Shown here one piece after another: positions 44,201 through 55,340 of a stretch of 64,000 nt of DNA. The notes below the pieces were generated by a model. The model saw nothing but the letters and a program-made list of their open reading frames with translations. It had not been told where the DNA came from and did no database searches. Position 1 is the first letter of the stretch. The number at the start of each line of letters is the position of its first letter. The position numbers were made by a program, and so were the translations under genes. Source of the stretch: DASYXW01 sp035934405 (GTDB taxonomy: Bacteria > Acidobacteriota > Terriglobia > UBA7540); NCBI GenBank assembly GCA_035934405.1, contig DASYXW010000030.1, positions 1 to 64,000 of the forward strand, given 5' to 3'.

Positions 44201-44455
44201 ATCCGTGCCGGTCAGTGCGCTGCGACTTTCACCCGTGGCGACGTTCTTGGCGGCAACCGAGGCTCCGGGAACCACGCCGCCGGATGCGTCCTCGACCACG
44301 CCGCGAATCGTGCCGCGGTAACTCTGCGCGGCGAGCGGTAGGGCGACCAGCAGCGCGATGACCAGATGAGCCACTCGCGGCTTTCGGCTTGCGACTCTCG
44401 ATTTTCGACTTTCTCCTGTCACGGGATGCGCCTCGTGATGCTTCCTAACCGCCAT
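41201..44455 (-). CDS. TonB-dependent receptor, Oar-like, with carboxypeptidase-like N-terminal domain
   Basis: The protein has 1084 residues. A basic stretch precedes the signal peptide (LVIALLVALPLAAQ). Residues about 45-130 form a carboxypeptidase regulatory-like beta-sandwich: GTIRGVVEDASGGVVPGASV, DGAYVIPELPAGRYQLTVDA. A plug follows with LPLNGRDFGKLVALTPGV and VDGTDNNDPFFNNSALNQ, then a large barrel ending in RVMQLALRLVF. Such receptors are abundant in Acidobacteriota and probably import or bind oligosaccharides or peptides. The start codon directly follows the stop of the SAM hydrolase gene (TAAATG), so they are likely cotranscribed. The signal-peptide region is preceded by an SRKSRVASRKPR stretch encoded by a low-complexity repeat. 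Confidence 0.92.
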   Translation of the reverse strand: MAVRKHHEAHPVTGESRKSRVASRKPRVAHLVIALLVALPLAAQSYRGTIRGVVEDASGGVVPGASVAAKNVATGESRSALTGTDGAYVIPELPAGRYQLTVDAKGFSSEVREAQVDVGADTTADFTLHVGPAGETVTVTAAPPLVETSRDVLGQVVENRLVNQLPLNGRDFGKLVALTPGVTVEGSGVAGTEKGFGQFNINGNRDRSNNYTVDGTDNNDPFFNNSALNQVGITGAPASLLPIDAIQEFNLQSQFGAEYGRNSGSVVNIITKSGGNELHGSAFEFVRNDRFDARNFFAAKKSEFRNNQFGGSLGGPIIRDRTFFFAAYEGQRERVGSDFDLLVPSAQAIATAQAAALSTGTISSINPALNKLLAFFPAPASVDPNTLIGSAPTAVGDKNDLDTFLAKIDHQFSPGESFSGRYVYSSSDQTYPLGSVGGFGSGSRLAPFAQESPTRVQVLSLSLLSTAGPAFVNEIRLGYSRYRTSFRSVDDQFNPASIGLNTGTGELGLPEFDFAGVFDNLGATIFGIPRGRTSQTGQLLDNVTLLRGRHTIKFGGELRRAEIASFNENFGRGLVSINSGNPTSGPDLGPAADVLANLYLGNVFTQANTGDTHRQTSANGVSFFAQDDFKARPNLTLNLGLRWEYFGPLQEAENRISNLTSAGTLSVVGTNGLNGAYGRDLNNFAPRLGFAWNAHGSTVVRGAYGIYFDYVPQNLLIANFTNSAGLTTNPIGIDAVLPLDTTNSTASLNGTSAAPIFGAPVTTGPFSIFVTDRNFETPYAQNWNLNIEQQLGQAASLEVGYVGSKGTKLTRLYDRNQDGQNPNYAAVDVLSTGASSTYNGLQVISRIRAWHGLAGFTAYTFSKSLDDASDGIDFNFATAAFPQNSDNIRAEHGPSTFDTRHRFTAAMNYQVPSLVHSHPRVGDGWQLNTIVTAQSGRPIPILTSSGGINGHQRPDLVAGVPVVLPNWTPSTGYLNPAAFRLPAGNFGDLGRDAVFGPKFVNVDFSLDKTTALTERVGLQFRWEIFNIFNHANFALPNGTLSFNADGTVAGPAGLITQTPDVAQGNPGLGGGGPRVMQLALRLVF

Positions 44456-45403
44456 TTACTCTTTGCCTCCTTGCCCTTTGCCGTCTACCGCTTTTCGCGG
44501 AATGAAGACCGGGACAGGCGGATTGATATTGTAGCTTTTCGAAAAGTTGTCCTGATTGATGGCGAGGCCCACGTGCCCGCGCGAATCAATATACAGCAAC
44601 GGCTTGCCGAGCGGGACGTCGCCGAAGGTCTTGACGTAAGGGACGATGACGTGACGCTTGCCGAGCGTCACCGCAATTTTGTCGCCGCGCGAATAACCCA
44701 GCTTGGCGAACTGATCGGCGTCGATATTGGAAATCAGACTGCCGAAGGGCCGGTCAATGGCCAGAATCGTGGCGCTGATGCCGCGCTCATCGAGCTGGGC
44801 CACGGGAATGTTGAGGCGGACGAGGTCCTCGATGGGGATCTCGGGGCCTACCTCGGTCCAGTCGTCACCGCGCGCCAAGTGGGCCGCAGCGGGCGAAAAA
44901 ATGTCGCGGCCATGAAAGGTGGAAGAGAGCTTCTTCCCGATCATCCACGCCGGGTTCGTGATTTCGCGCGCGCTTTCCAGGCCGTCGCGGTCAGCCACCA
45001 GCGTCATCAGCCCATTGTCCGGCAGAACGAAATACTGCCTGCGTTTAGACCTCACGATGAGCGCCTTGCGGCTGGTGCCCACACCGGGATCGACGACCAC
45101 CAGAAACACAGTTCCAGGCGGGTAGTACGGCGTGGTGCCAAAAAGATAGCGCGCGCCGTCCAGAATTGAATAGGGCGTGACCTGGTGCGTCAAATCAACG
45201 ATGCGCACGTCGGGCGCGATGCCGAGCATGACGCCTTTGCAGATCGGCACGGCGTCGTTGTCGGCGCCAAAATCGGTCATGAAGACAATGGTCGGACGAG
45301 AGGAGGGGCCCGGCCGGGGAAGAGCATCCTGAGCGCGAGCCTGGCCCAGGAGAATCGCGACGAAAATCAGGGTCGCCATGGCGCCGGCCGCCGGAGTTTT
45401 CAC
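44456..45403 (-). CDS. DUF62 / SAM hydroxide adenosyltransferase-family protein with signal peptide
   Basis: The protein has 315 residues with a GTG start at 45403 (VKTPAAG). The frame is open to a TTG at 45478, and an ATG at 45379 is another option. All start choices keep the exported-looking segment MATLIFVAILLGQARAQ. The family core is IVFMTDFGADNDAVPICKGV, IVDLTHQVTPYSILDGARYL, VVVDPGVGTSRKALIV and FHGRDIFSPAAAHLA, which supply the Asp, Arg and His of the water-activating triad. Known members hydrolyse S-adenosylmethionine to adenosine and methionine, or in fluorinase/chlorinase relatives make 5'-halo-adenosine. Export is unusual since SAM is cytoplasmic. It is followed at once by the TonB receptor. 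Confidence 0.85.
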   Translation of the reverse strand: MKTPAAGAMATLIFVAILLGQARAQDALPRPGPSSRPTIVFMTDFGADNDAVPICKGVMLGIAPDVRIVDLTHQVTPYSILDGARYLFGTTPYYPPGTVFLVVVDPGVGTSRKALIVRSKRRQYFVLPDNGLMTLVADRDGLESAREITNPAWMIGKKLSSTFHGRDIFSPAAAHLARGDDWTEVGPEIPIEDLVRLNIPVAQLDERGISATILAIDRPFGSLISNIDADQFAKLGYSRGDKIAVTLGKRHVIVPYVKTFGDVPLGKPLLYIDSRGHVGLAINQDNFSKSYNINPPVPVFIPRKAVDGKGQGGKE

Positions 45404-45628
45404 ACACCAGAGGGAAGGCAGCTTCGAGCGACAGCGATGGACGTACGTCGGGTATCTGCTCACAACACGAGTCCGCAAGCTCAGGGATTTTGGCGGCGCG
45501 CCCCGGTTGTTCTCCCCGCGCCGAGATTACAGAGTAGCAGTTCCCAAGCCTTCAAGTCGAGGGCCTGCCGCGCTCTTGACGCTTGCTGGGGTTGACACGA
45601 GAACGCCAGCCTTCCTATCCTGCTTAGG

Positions 45629-46717
45629 ATGGCACGTCAACCGGGAGTAGCGGCCTGCGCCGCGGCACTGCTCGTCTGTCTCGCCGCGGTCGCGGCTGTG
45701 GCGGCCAAGTCCCGCGTCCAAAACACCCCCACCAACGCCCTCGCGGCGCAGGTGCTGAACAGCCTGATTGCCACTCCGCTCGGCCGCACTCTGCCAGCTC
45801 TCCCCTGGGACTTCTACCTGATTGACGACTACGAGATCAGCGCCTCCTCGGACGGCGCCGGCAGGATTTTCGTCTCCACCGGCATGGCCGCGTGGTATCT
45901 CGGCCAATCGCGGGGCATCTGGGCCGCCGTGCTCGGCCACGAGATCGGCCACGCGCTCCTTCACCATCCCGCGTCCTGGCCCGCATTCCAGTCTGAACTG
46001 GCCGCACTTGCCCCACGCGCCCCGGGGGATCGTGCCGCGCGCCCGCTGTTGGGTCATTCTGGGGCGGCGCGATTCAACGTCCGCAGCGCCCAGCAACGCG
46101 AGTATGCCGCCGACTACATCGCGCTCATGCTGATGGCCGAGGCAGGATATCACCCCGATTATGCGCTCCGGCTCGACCGCTGGATGGTTGGCAGCCAGGG
46201 TGACACCGCGCCGCTGGTCGGATTCCTCGCCGCCCACCCGCCCTGGCACGACCGCGAAGAGCAAGCGCAGAAGAGCAAAGACATGGCGCTCGCGATTTTC
46301 AATTCGCGCTGGCCCCACGCCGCCCAGTCGCCGGGCGGCCTCGCGCCGCCGGACGGGAAGCTCGGTTCGATTACGGTCGGTGAAAGCGTGGACCAGCGGG
46401 AGCTCACGATTCACGTGCCGGTCACCGTCCGGAAGGCGACGGGAGTGGACCTCCGCGTCGCCGTCGCGTTCCTAGCCGGAAGAACGCGGGTGCCGTCGAA
46501 ACTGCCAGAGTTTCGCGCGCCCGACGGCTCGCTAGCGCTCAACTTTTCCTTTGACGGCCAAGCGAGCCGGGAAATGGCCCGCGAAGTCACGTTCAGCCTT
46601 CCGCTGGCCGCCCTGGCGACCACTGAACGAAAACTGCGGATGGTGGTGTTCTTCGTAGCCGGCGACATCGTCCTCGATGTAGCCTACGTGCCAGTGGCAA
46701 TCAAATTTCCTGAGTAG
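45629..46717 (+). CDS. M48-family metallopeptidase, exported
   Basis: The protein has 362 residues. The signal peptide is VAACAAALLVCLAAVAAVAA. The zinc site is AVLGHEIGHALLHHPASW with HEIGH near residue 104; the third ligand is probably the Glu in QQREYAADYIALMLM, the usual ExxxD part of M48. The region between 280 and 360 is a beta-rich domain (RKLRMVVFFVAGDIVLDVAY) not typical of the family. Relatives such as BepA and YfgC act in outer-membrane protein quality control. It is divergent from the SAM hydrolase gene. Confidence 0.85.
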   Translation: MARQPGVAACAAALLVCLAAVAAVAAKSRVQNTPTNALAAQVLNSLIATPLGRTLPALPWDFYLIDDYEISASSDGAGRIFVSTGMAAWYLGQSRGIWAAVLGHEIGHALLHHPASWPAFQSELAALAPRAPGDRAARPLLGHSGAARFNVRSAQQREYAADYIALMLMAEAGYHPDYALRLDRWMVGSQGDTAPLVGFLAAHPPWHDREEQAQKSKDMALAIFNSRWPHAAQSPGGLAPPDGKLGSITVGESVDQRELTIHVPVTVRKATGVDLRVAVAFLAGRTRVPSKLPEFRAPDGSLALNFSFDGQASREMAREVTFSLPLAALATTERKLRMVVFFVAGDIVLDVAYVPVAIKFPE

Positions 46718-46774
46718 GGTCACCAGTGCCGCCAACCCGGCGCCTTCCGCTTGAGTCACGAGAGGGAAAGTCTG

Positions 46775-47752
46775 CTACCGGTTGTATTTGGGCGTGATCC
46801 CACAAAGGCGCTTCCAGACGGCGTCGCAGCGGTCGAGCGTAGCCTCGTCGAGGGGTCTGGCGTCGCAGGCTTTGAGGTTCTCTTCGAGTTGTTCGAGACG
46901 CGATGCGCCCAAGATGACGGAATCCACCATCGGCTGGCTCAAGAGCCACTGCAGCGAGAGTTCAATCAGGGTCTTGCCGGCGTCGCGGGCGATGATCTGC
47001 AGCTGGTCGAGCGCGGCGAAGTAGTCGTCATGCCAGTAGCGGCCAAGATAGGTCGGATTGTTGTCAAAGCGCGATCCCGGCTCTGGCTTCGACTTCCGCG
47101 TGTGCTTGCCGGTGAGCAACCCTCCGGCGAGCGGGTTGTAGGCTACAACGGCAACATCGAAGCGCTTGCAGAACGGCAGGTACTCCTCCTCGATGCCGCG
47201 CGCCAGCAGGTTGTACATGGGCTGCGAAACGTACGGGGGCTTGTAGCCGTTTTCGTGCGAGATCCAGTGAATCTCGGCCACCTGCCACGCGGCGTAATTG
47301 GATACACCCGTGTAACGAACCTTGCCAGCGCGCACCAACTCCTCCATGGCGTCGAGGGTTTCTTCAATCGGCGTCGAGTAGTCAGGCCAATGCAGGTAAT
47401 AGAGATCAATGTAATCCGTGCCCAGCCGCTTCAGGCTGGCGTCAATCGCCTTGAGGATGGCCGCGCGCGACAGGCCCACATCGTCGGGTTCATCTCCCAT
47501 CTTGTAGCGCACTTTAGTTGCGATGATAACGTCCTTGCGCCAACGAGTCCCGCCCAACACCGCGCCGAGCATCGTCTCGGCCTTGCCCAGGTTGTACATG
47601 TTGGCCGTGTCGAAGAAATTGATGCCGGCGTCGAGGCACTGATTCACCATGCGCGTCGCGGTGGCCTGGTCCGCCTGCGAGCCAAACGGCATGGTGCCGA
47701 ACGAAAGACGCGAGACCTTCAAATCCGTGTGAGCGAGCGCGCGATATTCCAT
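46775..47752 (-). CDS. Aldo/keto reductase
   Basis: The protein has 325 residues. It has the NADPH-dependent (beta/alpha)8 fold: SRLSFGTMPFGSQADQATA, INFFDTANMYNLGKAETMLG with catalytic Asp and Tyr, IIATKVRYKMG with Lys, and IDLYYLHWPDYSTPIEETLD with His. GVSNYAAWQVAEIHW is the second family signature. It resembles the voltage-gated potassium channel beta-subunit/YajO group. The substrate is unknown. It is divergent from the 134-residue unknown gene. Confidence 0.92.
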   Translation of the reverse strand: MEYRALAHTDLKVSRLSFGTMPFGSQADQATATRMVNQCLDAGINFFDTANMYNLGKAETMLGAVLGGTRWRKDVIIATKVRYKMGDEPDDVGLSRAAILKAIDASLKRLGTDYIDLYYLHWPDYSTPIEETLDAMEELVRAGKVRYTGVSNYAAWQVAEIHWISHENGYKPPYVSQPMYNLLARGIEEEYLPFCKRFDVAVVAYNPLAGGLLTGKHTRKSKPEPGSRFDNNPTYLGRYWHDDYFAALDQLQIIARDAGKTLIELSLQWLLSQPMVDSVILGASRLEQLEENLKACDARPLDEATLDRCDAVWKRLCGITPKYNR

Positions 47753-47780
47753 AGCTCCCTGTCAAAAGGTTGTCTCAACA

Positions 47781-47808
47781 TTAACAGAAACTTTACACGG
47801 CATAAAAA
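47781..47808 (+). promoter_or_regulatory. Possible promoter of the 134-residue unknown gene
   Basis: TTAACA at 47781-47786, a 16-nt spacer and TAAAAA at 47803-47808 lie in an A/T-rich part of the divergent region. A start near 47815 would give a leader of about 55 nt. Confidence 0.4.
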
Positions 47809-47870
47809 TTTCCACGGCATCCTTGCCAACGTCTTCGCCATCCATACTAACGCACGCTGGCGGAGTTGCT

Positions 47871-48275
47871 ATGGCAAGCAGGCTGCTTCAACTCGCGCAA
47901 GACCTCGACTGGCTGGGCTGCCAATTGGGCCAGTACGGGCCCAAAGTCGCCGACGGAGGGGTTCCGGGTGTGAGCCTGGCCGCTCACGGCGCGAGTCTGG
48001 CCGGTGGTGGGGTCAGTGAAAAGCAGCGTGGACTGCTGAGCACGGCCGACAAGATCCAACGCGAGCTGCTGAACTCCGTCCGCTTCGACCCCACCCGTCT
48101 GGTGGGCGTAGGCGCCCCGGTAGCAGACACGCTCGATTCGGTCGCCGAAATGCTGGCCGCCGTGGAAGATATCAAAGAAGCCGCCTTGGGCTCGGCGCTG
48201 GAACTGCCGCCCAAGGTCCGAACCCTAGCCAGCATGGTAAGGAACTATCTCGATACCATCCCCACCGCAGCCTGA
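47871..48275 (+). CDS. Small hypothetical protein
   Basis: The protein has 134 residues from the ATG at 47871, with GGCGGAG 6-12 nt upstream; the frame is open from 47823. It is mostly helical by composition (LLQLAQDLDWLGCQLGQYG, LLSTADKIQRELLNSVRF, DTLDSVAEMLAAVEDIKEAA), with a Gly-rich middle (AAHGASLAGGGVSEKQRG). I recognise no family. There is no signal peptide or membrane segment. Codon use and the promoter-like sequence support a real gene. Confidence 0.55.
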   Translation: MASRLLQLAQDLDWLGCQLGQYGPKVADGGVPGVSLAAHGASLAGGGVSEKQRGLLSTADKIQRELLNSVRFDPTRLVGVGAPVADTLDSVAEMLAAVEDIKEAALGSALELPPKVRTLASMVRNYLDTIPTAA

Positions 48276-48384
48276 CCTCACGCTTCGCGCCAGAACAAAA
48301 CCAGCTTGACATTCTGAGGTTAGCGTGCGTTGATTCCGCCAAAGAAGTAGTTGGTTCTAAACGACGAGCCGATGGGGGAAACAA

Positions 48385-48715
48385 ATGATGAAGCGTCGTG
48401 CACGGTCACTTGCCTCTGTTTTGGTATTAGCGTGTGCCTGCTAGGCCCAGCAGACTACCACGAAGAGCCAAACGCTCATCGGAGATAGCAACGGGGGCGC
48501 TGGTTCCGACCTCCCCGTTTAGTTGTTACGTGGATGGCGTGGCCTTCACAAAAATCGCCGATTGTGTCACGGCTTTCACACCAACACCTCCAAAAGCGGC
48601 CTTCGGAGGAACGATCACATCCAACCTGCTAGAGCAGATCACGGCCACACAGGGACTTCCTTGGGACCGTGGCAGATTCCAGACTGCAAATTCGAGGCAA
48701 ACTCCGCATGACCCG
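48385..48715 (+). pseudogene. Remnant of an exported protein gene with an amber stop and a frameshift
   Basis: An ATG at 48385 opens a signal peptide MMKRRARSLASVLVLACAC, cut by TAG at 48442. The same frame then reads AQQTTTKSQTLIGDSNGGAG, just what should follow a signal cleavage site. It stops again at a TAG near 48520, but in the next frame the protein continues with SCYVDGVAFTKIADCVTAFT and later LLEQITATQGLPWDRG. Removing one T near 48519 joins the parts (PVSCYVDG). Two lesions in 140 bases argue for a pseudogene over an error. Family unknown; the cysteines suggest an exported, disulphide-bonded protein. Confidence 0.6.
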
Positions 48716-49885
48716 TTAAGGCTTGAGTTCGAACACCACTCCGTTGTTGGAGGTGCCGCCGGACATTGTGGTCCCGTAGAGGATGCTGGCCGGGGAGAGA
48801 ATCAGACCAGCCAAGGGCGCGCGCCCGGCGGCCCCACCGAAGCCGTGGATGACGGTTTCGGCGCCGGTCTTGTCGAGCTTAAACACCGTTCCGCCGTCCC
48901 CGAGGCCGCCCCTCTCGGTGGTGCCGTAGAGGTTGCCCGCGCCGTCCCGGATCAATGCGGCGTAAGGGTAGGCTCCATTATTACTGCCGTTGAAAGCGTG
49001 CAGCAGCGACTCCGCGCCGGCGGAATTTACCTTGAAAACCGTGCCCAGATTGTCCACGCCGCCTTGCGAAGTGGTGCCATAGAGGTTGCCTGCCGCGTCC
49101 CGAATCAATCCGGCAAAGGGGAAAGCCCCGTCGGCTGCGAAACTATAGAGCACGGTCTCGGCGCCGGTGGCATCCACCTTGAAGACGGTTCCGCGCTGGC
49201 TGGCGCCGCCAAAGGCGGTGGTGCCGTAAAAATTGCCCGAGGCGTCAGGGATCAAACCGGCGGCAGGGTTGGCGCCGTCTGGGCTGCCGGTGAAACTATA
49301 GAGCACGGTTTCGGCGCCGGTGGAATCTACCTTGAAAACAGTGCCCGCGTTCGCAGCGCCGCCGTTGAAGGTGGTTCCGTAAAGATTGCCCGCGGCGTCC
49401 CGCACCAACACAGATTCGGGATTGGCGCCAAACGTGCCTCCGGCGAAGGTATAGAGGACGGACTCCACCCCGGCGGAATCTACCTTGTACACCGTTCCGA
49501 AATTGGATGCGCTGCCGCCCGAGTACGTGGTGCCGTAAAGGTTGCCCGCCGAGTCCCGAACCAGGCCGGCGAGGGGAAGGGCTCCATCGCCATTCACGCC
49601 GCCGGCGAAGCTGTGCAGCAAGGTCTCCGCGCCGGTCTTGCTCAGCTTGAACACCGTTCCGCTGTTGGAAGCGCCGCCCGCCGAGGTGGTGCCGTAGAGA
49701 TTGCCGGCCGGGTCGCGCACCAAGCCGGCCTGGGGAATATTGCCGTCCGTCCCTGACTTGAAGCTGTAAAGCACCTTGTAAGCCTGCGCGTGGGCCGAGG
49801 GAATTGCGGCGGCGGCGAGTGCGAGCATCATCGCCAGAGCCAACGCTGCGGTTGCGGGCTGCTGATCGTGTACCGGATTGGTCAT
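48716..49885 (-). CDS. Exported tandem-repeat protein of the GloVer (TIGR03803) type
   Basis: The protein has 389 residues from the ATG at 49885, with AGAGGA just upstream; the frame extends to 49933. The signal peptide is LALAMMLALAAAAIPSAHAQ. The rest is about nine to ten repeats with the core GTVFKVDSTGAETVLYSF and the linker AGLIRDAAGNLYGTT. This is the repeat known from Gloeobacter and Verrucomicrobia exoproteins and common in Acidobacteriota; a beta-propeller fold is likely. No catalytic motif. Probably attached to or released from the cell surface. Confidence 0.85.
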   Translation of the reverse strand: MTNPVHDQQPATAALALAMMLALAAAAIPSAHAQAYKVLYSFKSGTDGNIPQAGLVRDPAGNLYGTTSAGGASNSGTVFKLSKTGAETLLHSFAGGVNGDGALPLAGLVRDSAGNLYGTTYSGGSASNFGTVYKVDSAGVESVLYTFAGGTFGANPESVLVRDAAGNLYGTTFNGGAANAGTVFKVDSTGAETVLYSFTGSPDGANPAAGLIPDASGNFYGTTAFGGASQRGTVFKVDATGAETVLYSFAADGAFPFAGLIRDAAGNLYGTTSQGGVDNLGTVFKVNSAGAESLLHAFNGSNNGAYPYAALIRDGAGNLYGTTERGGLGDGGTVFKLDKTGAETVIHGFGGAAGRAPLAGLILSPASILYGTTMSGGTSNNGVVFELKP

Positions 49886-50091
49886 AAGTCCTCTACTTGA
49901 TATGAACACCCTGGAATGCGAGAAGTTTCGCACGGAACGGCGGCGGAGACAAATCTGGACCCAGGCGAGAGGCTGACGGCGAGAAAGGCACTCGCCGTGG
50001 TGACCGGCTGATGCACTACCACCCGGCCGCGCGCGTTGATAATCGGTTCAAGGGCGCGTATTATGGGTAAGAACCCCTGATTGGGTCACCC

Positions 50092-53433
<3,342 letters not shown>

Positions 53434-53505
53434 AAATATACATCCGTCGAAAAACAAACCCTGAATGTCTTTTAGAATCAATACGAACATGAGTTAGGTT
53501 CCCGC

Positions 53506-53604
53506 AAAGCCGTCAACATGCTGAAAAGTAAGATACTTACATGAATGAGTGGCGCTGAAAGCCGTCAACTAATTGCAAACAAATGTAGTTAACCGGATAC
53601 CGGT
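53506..53604. repeat. Two AAAGCCGTCAAC copies and an ACCGG-ATA-CCGGT palindrome
   Basis: AAAGCCGTCAAC occurs at 53506-53517 and 53558-53569, 52 nt apart, in the secA-DUF4337 gap. A perfect inverted repeat ACCGG/CCGGT with an ATA centre follows at 53592-53604, 17 nt before the next start, and could be an operator. Confidence 0.4.
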
Positions 53605-53621
53605 GGCATCGCGGAGGATAC

Positions 53622-54164
53622 ATGCCCGAGGAAATCCACGAAATGCACGAGCGCGCTGAGAAGGCTCGCGAGGACTCGCGCTTGGCCCCAGTCACGGTCA
53701 CCATGGCGGTGATGGCCGTGCTGGTGGCGGCAATCTCGGTGGCCGGACATCGCGCTCACGGGCGGACGCTGCTGCTCGAAAGTCGCGCAACCGATTCCTG
53801 GGCCCAGTACCAGGCGAAGAGCATCCGGGCGCACAACTACGGGATGTTTGCGGATCTGCTCTCCGTCGCGGTGTTGAAGGACGCCGATCAGGCGGCGAAG
53901 CTGAAGCAAAGCTACACGCAGCAAGCGGCGCGCTACCGCAACGATCAGACTGAAATCAGCCGGCAGGCACGGGCGCTCGAAGGGGGAGTGGAGCGCGAGG
54001 AGAGCCGAGCGGCCCGGTTCGATCTGGGCGAGGTGTGTCTGGAGGCGGCTCTGGTGATCGTTTCGGTGACGCTGCTCACCGGGCGCCGGCGGTACTGGGG
54101 CGCGGGATGCGTCCTGGGCTTCGTCGGCGTCGTTGTCGCCTTGACTGGTTTCCTGGTTTCCTAG
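53622..54164 (+). CDS. DUF4337-family membrane protein
   Basis: The protein has 180 residues. It has one N-terminal membrane segment (PVTVTMAVMAVLVAAISVAG), a helical middle with ESRATDSWAQYQAKSIRAHN typical of DUF4337, a coiled-coil-prone stretch and two C-terminal membrane segments (EAALVIVSVTLL and VLGFVGVVVALTGFLV). The function of the family is unknown. It starts with a GGAGGA 6 nt upstream and is followed by the HEAT-like gene after 57 nt. Confidence 0.85.
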   Translation: MPEEIHEMHERAEKAREDSRLAPVTVTMAVMAVLVAAISVAGHRAHGRTLLLESRATDSWAQYQAKSIRAHNYGMFADLLSVAVLKDADQAAKLKQSYTQQAARYRNDQTEISRQARALEGGVEREESRAARFDLGEVCLEAALVIVSVTLLTGRRRYWGAGCVLGFVGVVVALTGFLVS

Positions 54165-54221
54165 CGCGCGTTGGCGGCTTGCCAACTGCCGGCCTCCGCC
54201 GGCACATTTAAAGATGAGAGC

Positions 54222-55292
54222 ATGCGAATCGTGACTACCGCCGCCCGCTTTCTGTTTTCGGCCTTCTGCCTTCTGCTTTCTGCTTTCTTTCTGCCGTCGG
54301 CTTTCTGCTTCCCGCAGCAACCCAACGTTCCCGTGCGACGGCCGAAGCTGCCGGAGCCTGCGCCGGAGAACCCTGCGCCCAAGAATCCCGCCGCCTCTCC
54401 CGCAACCGGCGGCGAGTCGAGCGTCCTGCCCGGTGACTGGGCGCCGGAGCTGCTGTGGAGCATCTTGAGCTCGCCCAATCCTGACGCGAGCGAGGCGCTC
54501 TACGACGCCGCCTTTGCCGCGGGGCCCAGCCTGATTCCCCAGCTTCAGGCGGCGCTGAAGGACGATCGCACGGCGACTTTTGCCGCCCAGTGCCTGGCTT
54601 ACATGGGCGGCGGCGATTCGCTCAAGATTCTAGCCGGACTGATTGACGACCCCCGCGATCTCGACTTGCGGCGGTTTTACTTTGGCTCGCTCGGCGAGTA
54701 TCGCGCCTCCGAAGCGACCAAGGTCCTGATGTATGCGCTCAACCACTCCGACGCCGAGCCCGATCGCACGGTGACCGAAGCCGCCATCCTGGCCTTCACG
54801 GTGCGCTCTGACCCGAGTCTGGTTCCCCAGCTCCGGCAGGCGGAGACGAAAATCACCGACGTGGTGATTCACGATGACATCGAGAACGCCGTCGAGGTGA
54901 TCGAGGGACGCGCCAAGTACCTCGCGTCGCCGGAAGGCAGGAGAGCTGGCGCGTCGATTGACGAGGCGGTGCAGACTTACTTCATGCCGGCGCTGGAAGA
55001 GGCGAAGCCGCCACAACCGGCGCGCAAGACCACGGCGGGCGGGTCGCCGCGCGGCTCGAAAGCCACCGCGGACAAGGGGCGGGCTCCTGAGGCTTCCCTG
55101 GCAAAGGCCGCGGTCGAGACCTTCACGCTTTCCCCCAACCAGACGCGCGCGCTCGCCCACGTGGTTTTCCAAGATCCCTCGGCGCTCGCGAACTACGACA
55201 TCGTGCTACAGAAAGAAGCGGGCGATTGGCGTGTGGTCAGCGTGTGGCTGGGCTCGGAAGTGGAGAAGCCCTCGCCTGCGAACAGCAATTGA
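54222..55292 (+). CDS. Exported HEAT-like helical protein, unknown function
   Basis: The protein has 356 residues from the ATG at 54222. Its signal peptide ARFLFSAFCLLLSAFFLPSA is encoded almost entirely by a TTCTGCTTTC-type low-complexity repeat. A Pro-rich part follows (KLPEPAPENPAPKNPAAS). Residues 75-240 look like paired helices (SLIPQLQAALKDDRTATFAA, RASEATKVLMYALNHSDAEP), as in HEAT/ARM repeats. A charged linker and a beta segment (DIVLQKEAGDWRVVSVWLG) end the protein. No enzyme motif; probably a periplasmic binding or scaffold protein. Confidence 0.65.
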   Translation: MRIVTTAARFLFSAFCLLLSAFFLPSAFCFPQQPNVPVRRPKLPEPAPENPAPKNPAASPATGGESSVLPGDWAPELLWSILSSPNPDASEALYDAAFAAGPSLIPQLQAALKDDRTATFAAQCLAYMGGGDSLKILAGLIDDPRDLDLRRFYFGSLGEYRASEATKVLMYALNHSDAEPDRTVTEAAILAFTVRSDPSLVPQLRQAETKITDVVIHDDIENAVEVIEGRAKYLASPEGRRAGASIDEAVQTYFMPALEEAKPPQPARKTTAGGSPRGSKATADKGRAPEASLAKAAVETFTLSPNQTRALAHVVFQDPSALANYDIVLQKEAGDWRVVSVWLGSEVEKPSPANSN

Positions 55293-55293
55293 G

Positions 55294-55325
55294 CGAAGCC
55301 CGACCCGCTCGCGGGTTTCGATTTT
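55294..55325 (+). terminator. Possible intrinsic terminator
   Basis: CGAAGCCCG (55294-55302) pairs with CGGGTTTCG (55312-55320) with one G-T pair, followed by ATTTT. It lies in the 48-nt gap between the HEAT-like gene and selB and may separate their transcripts. The U-tract is short. Confidence 0.35.
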
Positions 55326-55340
55326 CGGGTTACCAACTCC

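Noticed and set aside
48434..49756. Long plus-strand frame starting in the pseudogene
   Set aside because: Only its first part continues the broken exported protein. The rest is the antisense image of the GloVer repeats.
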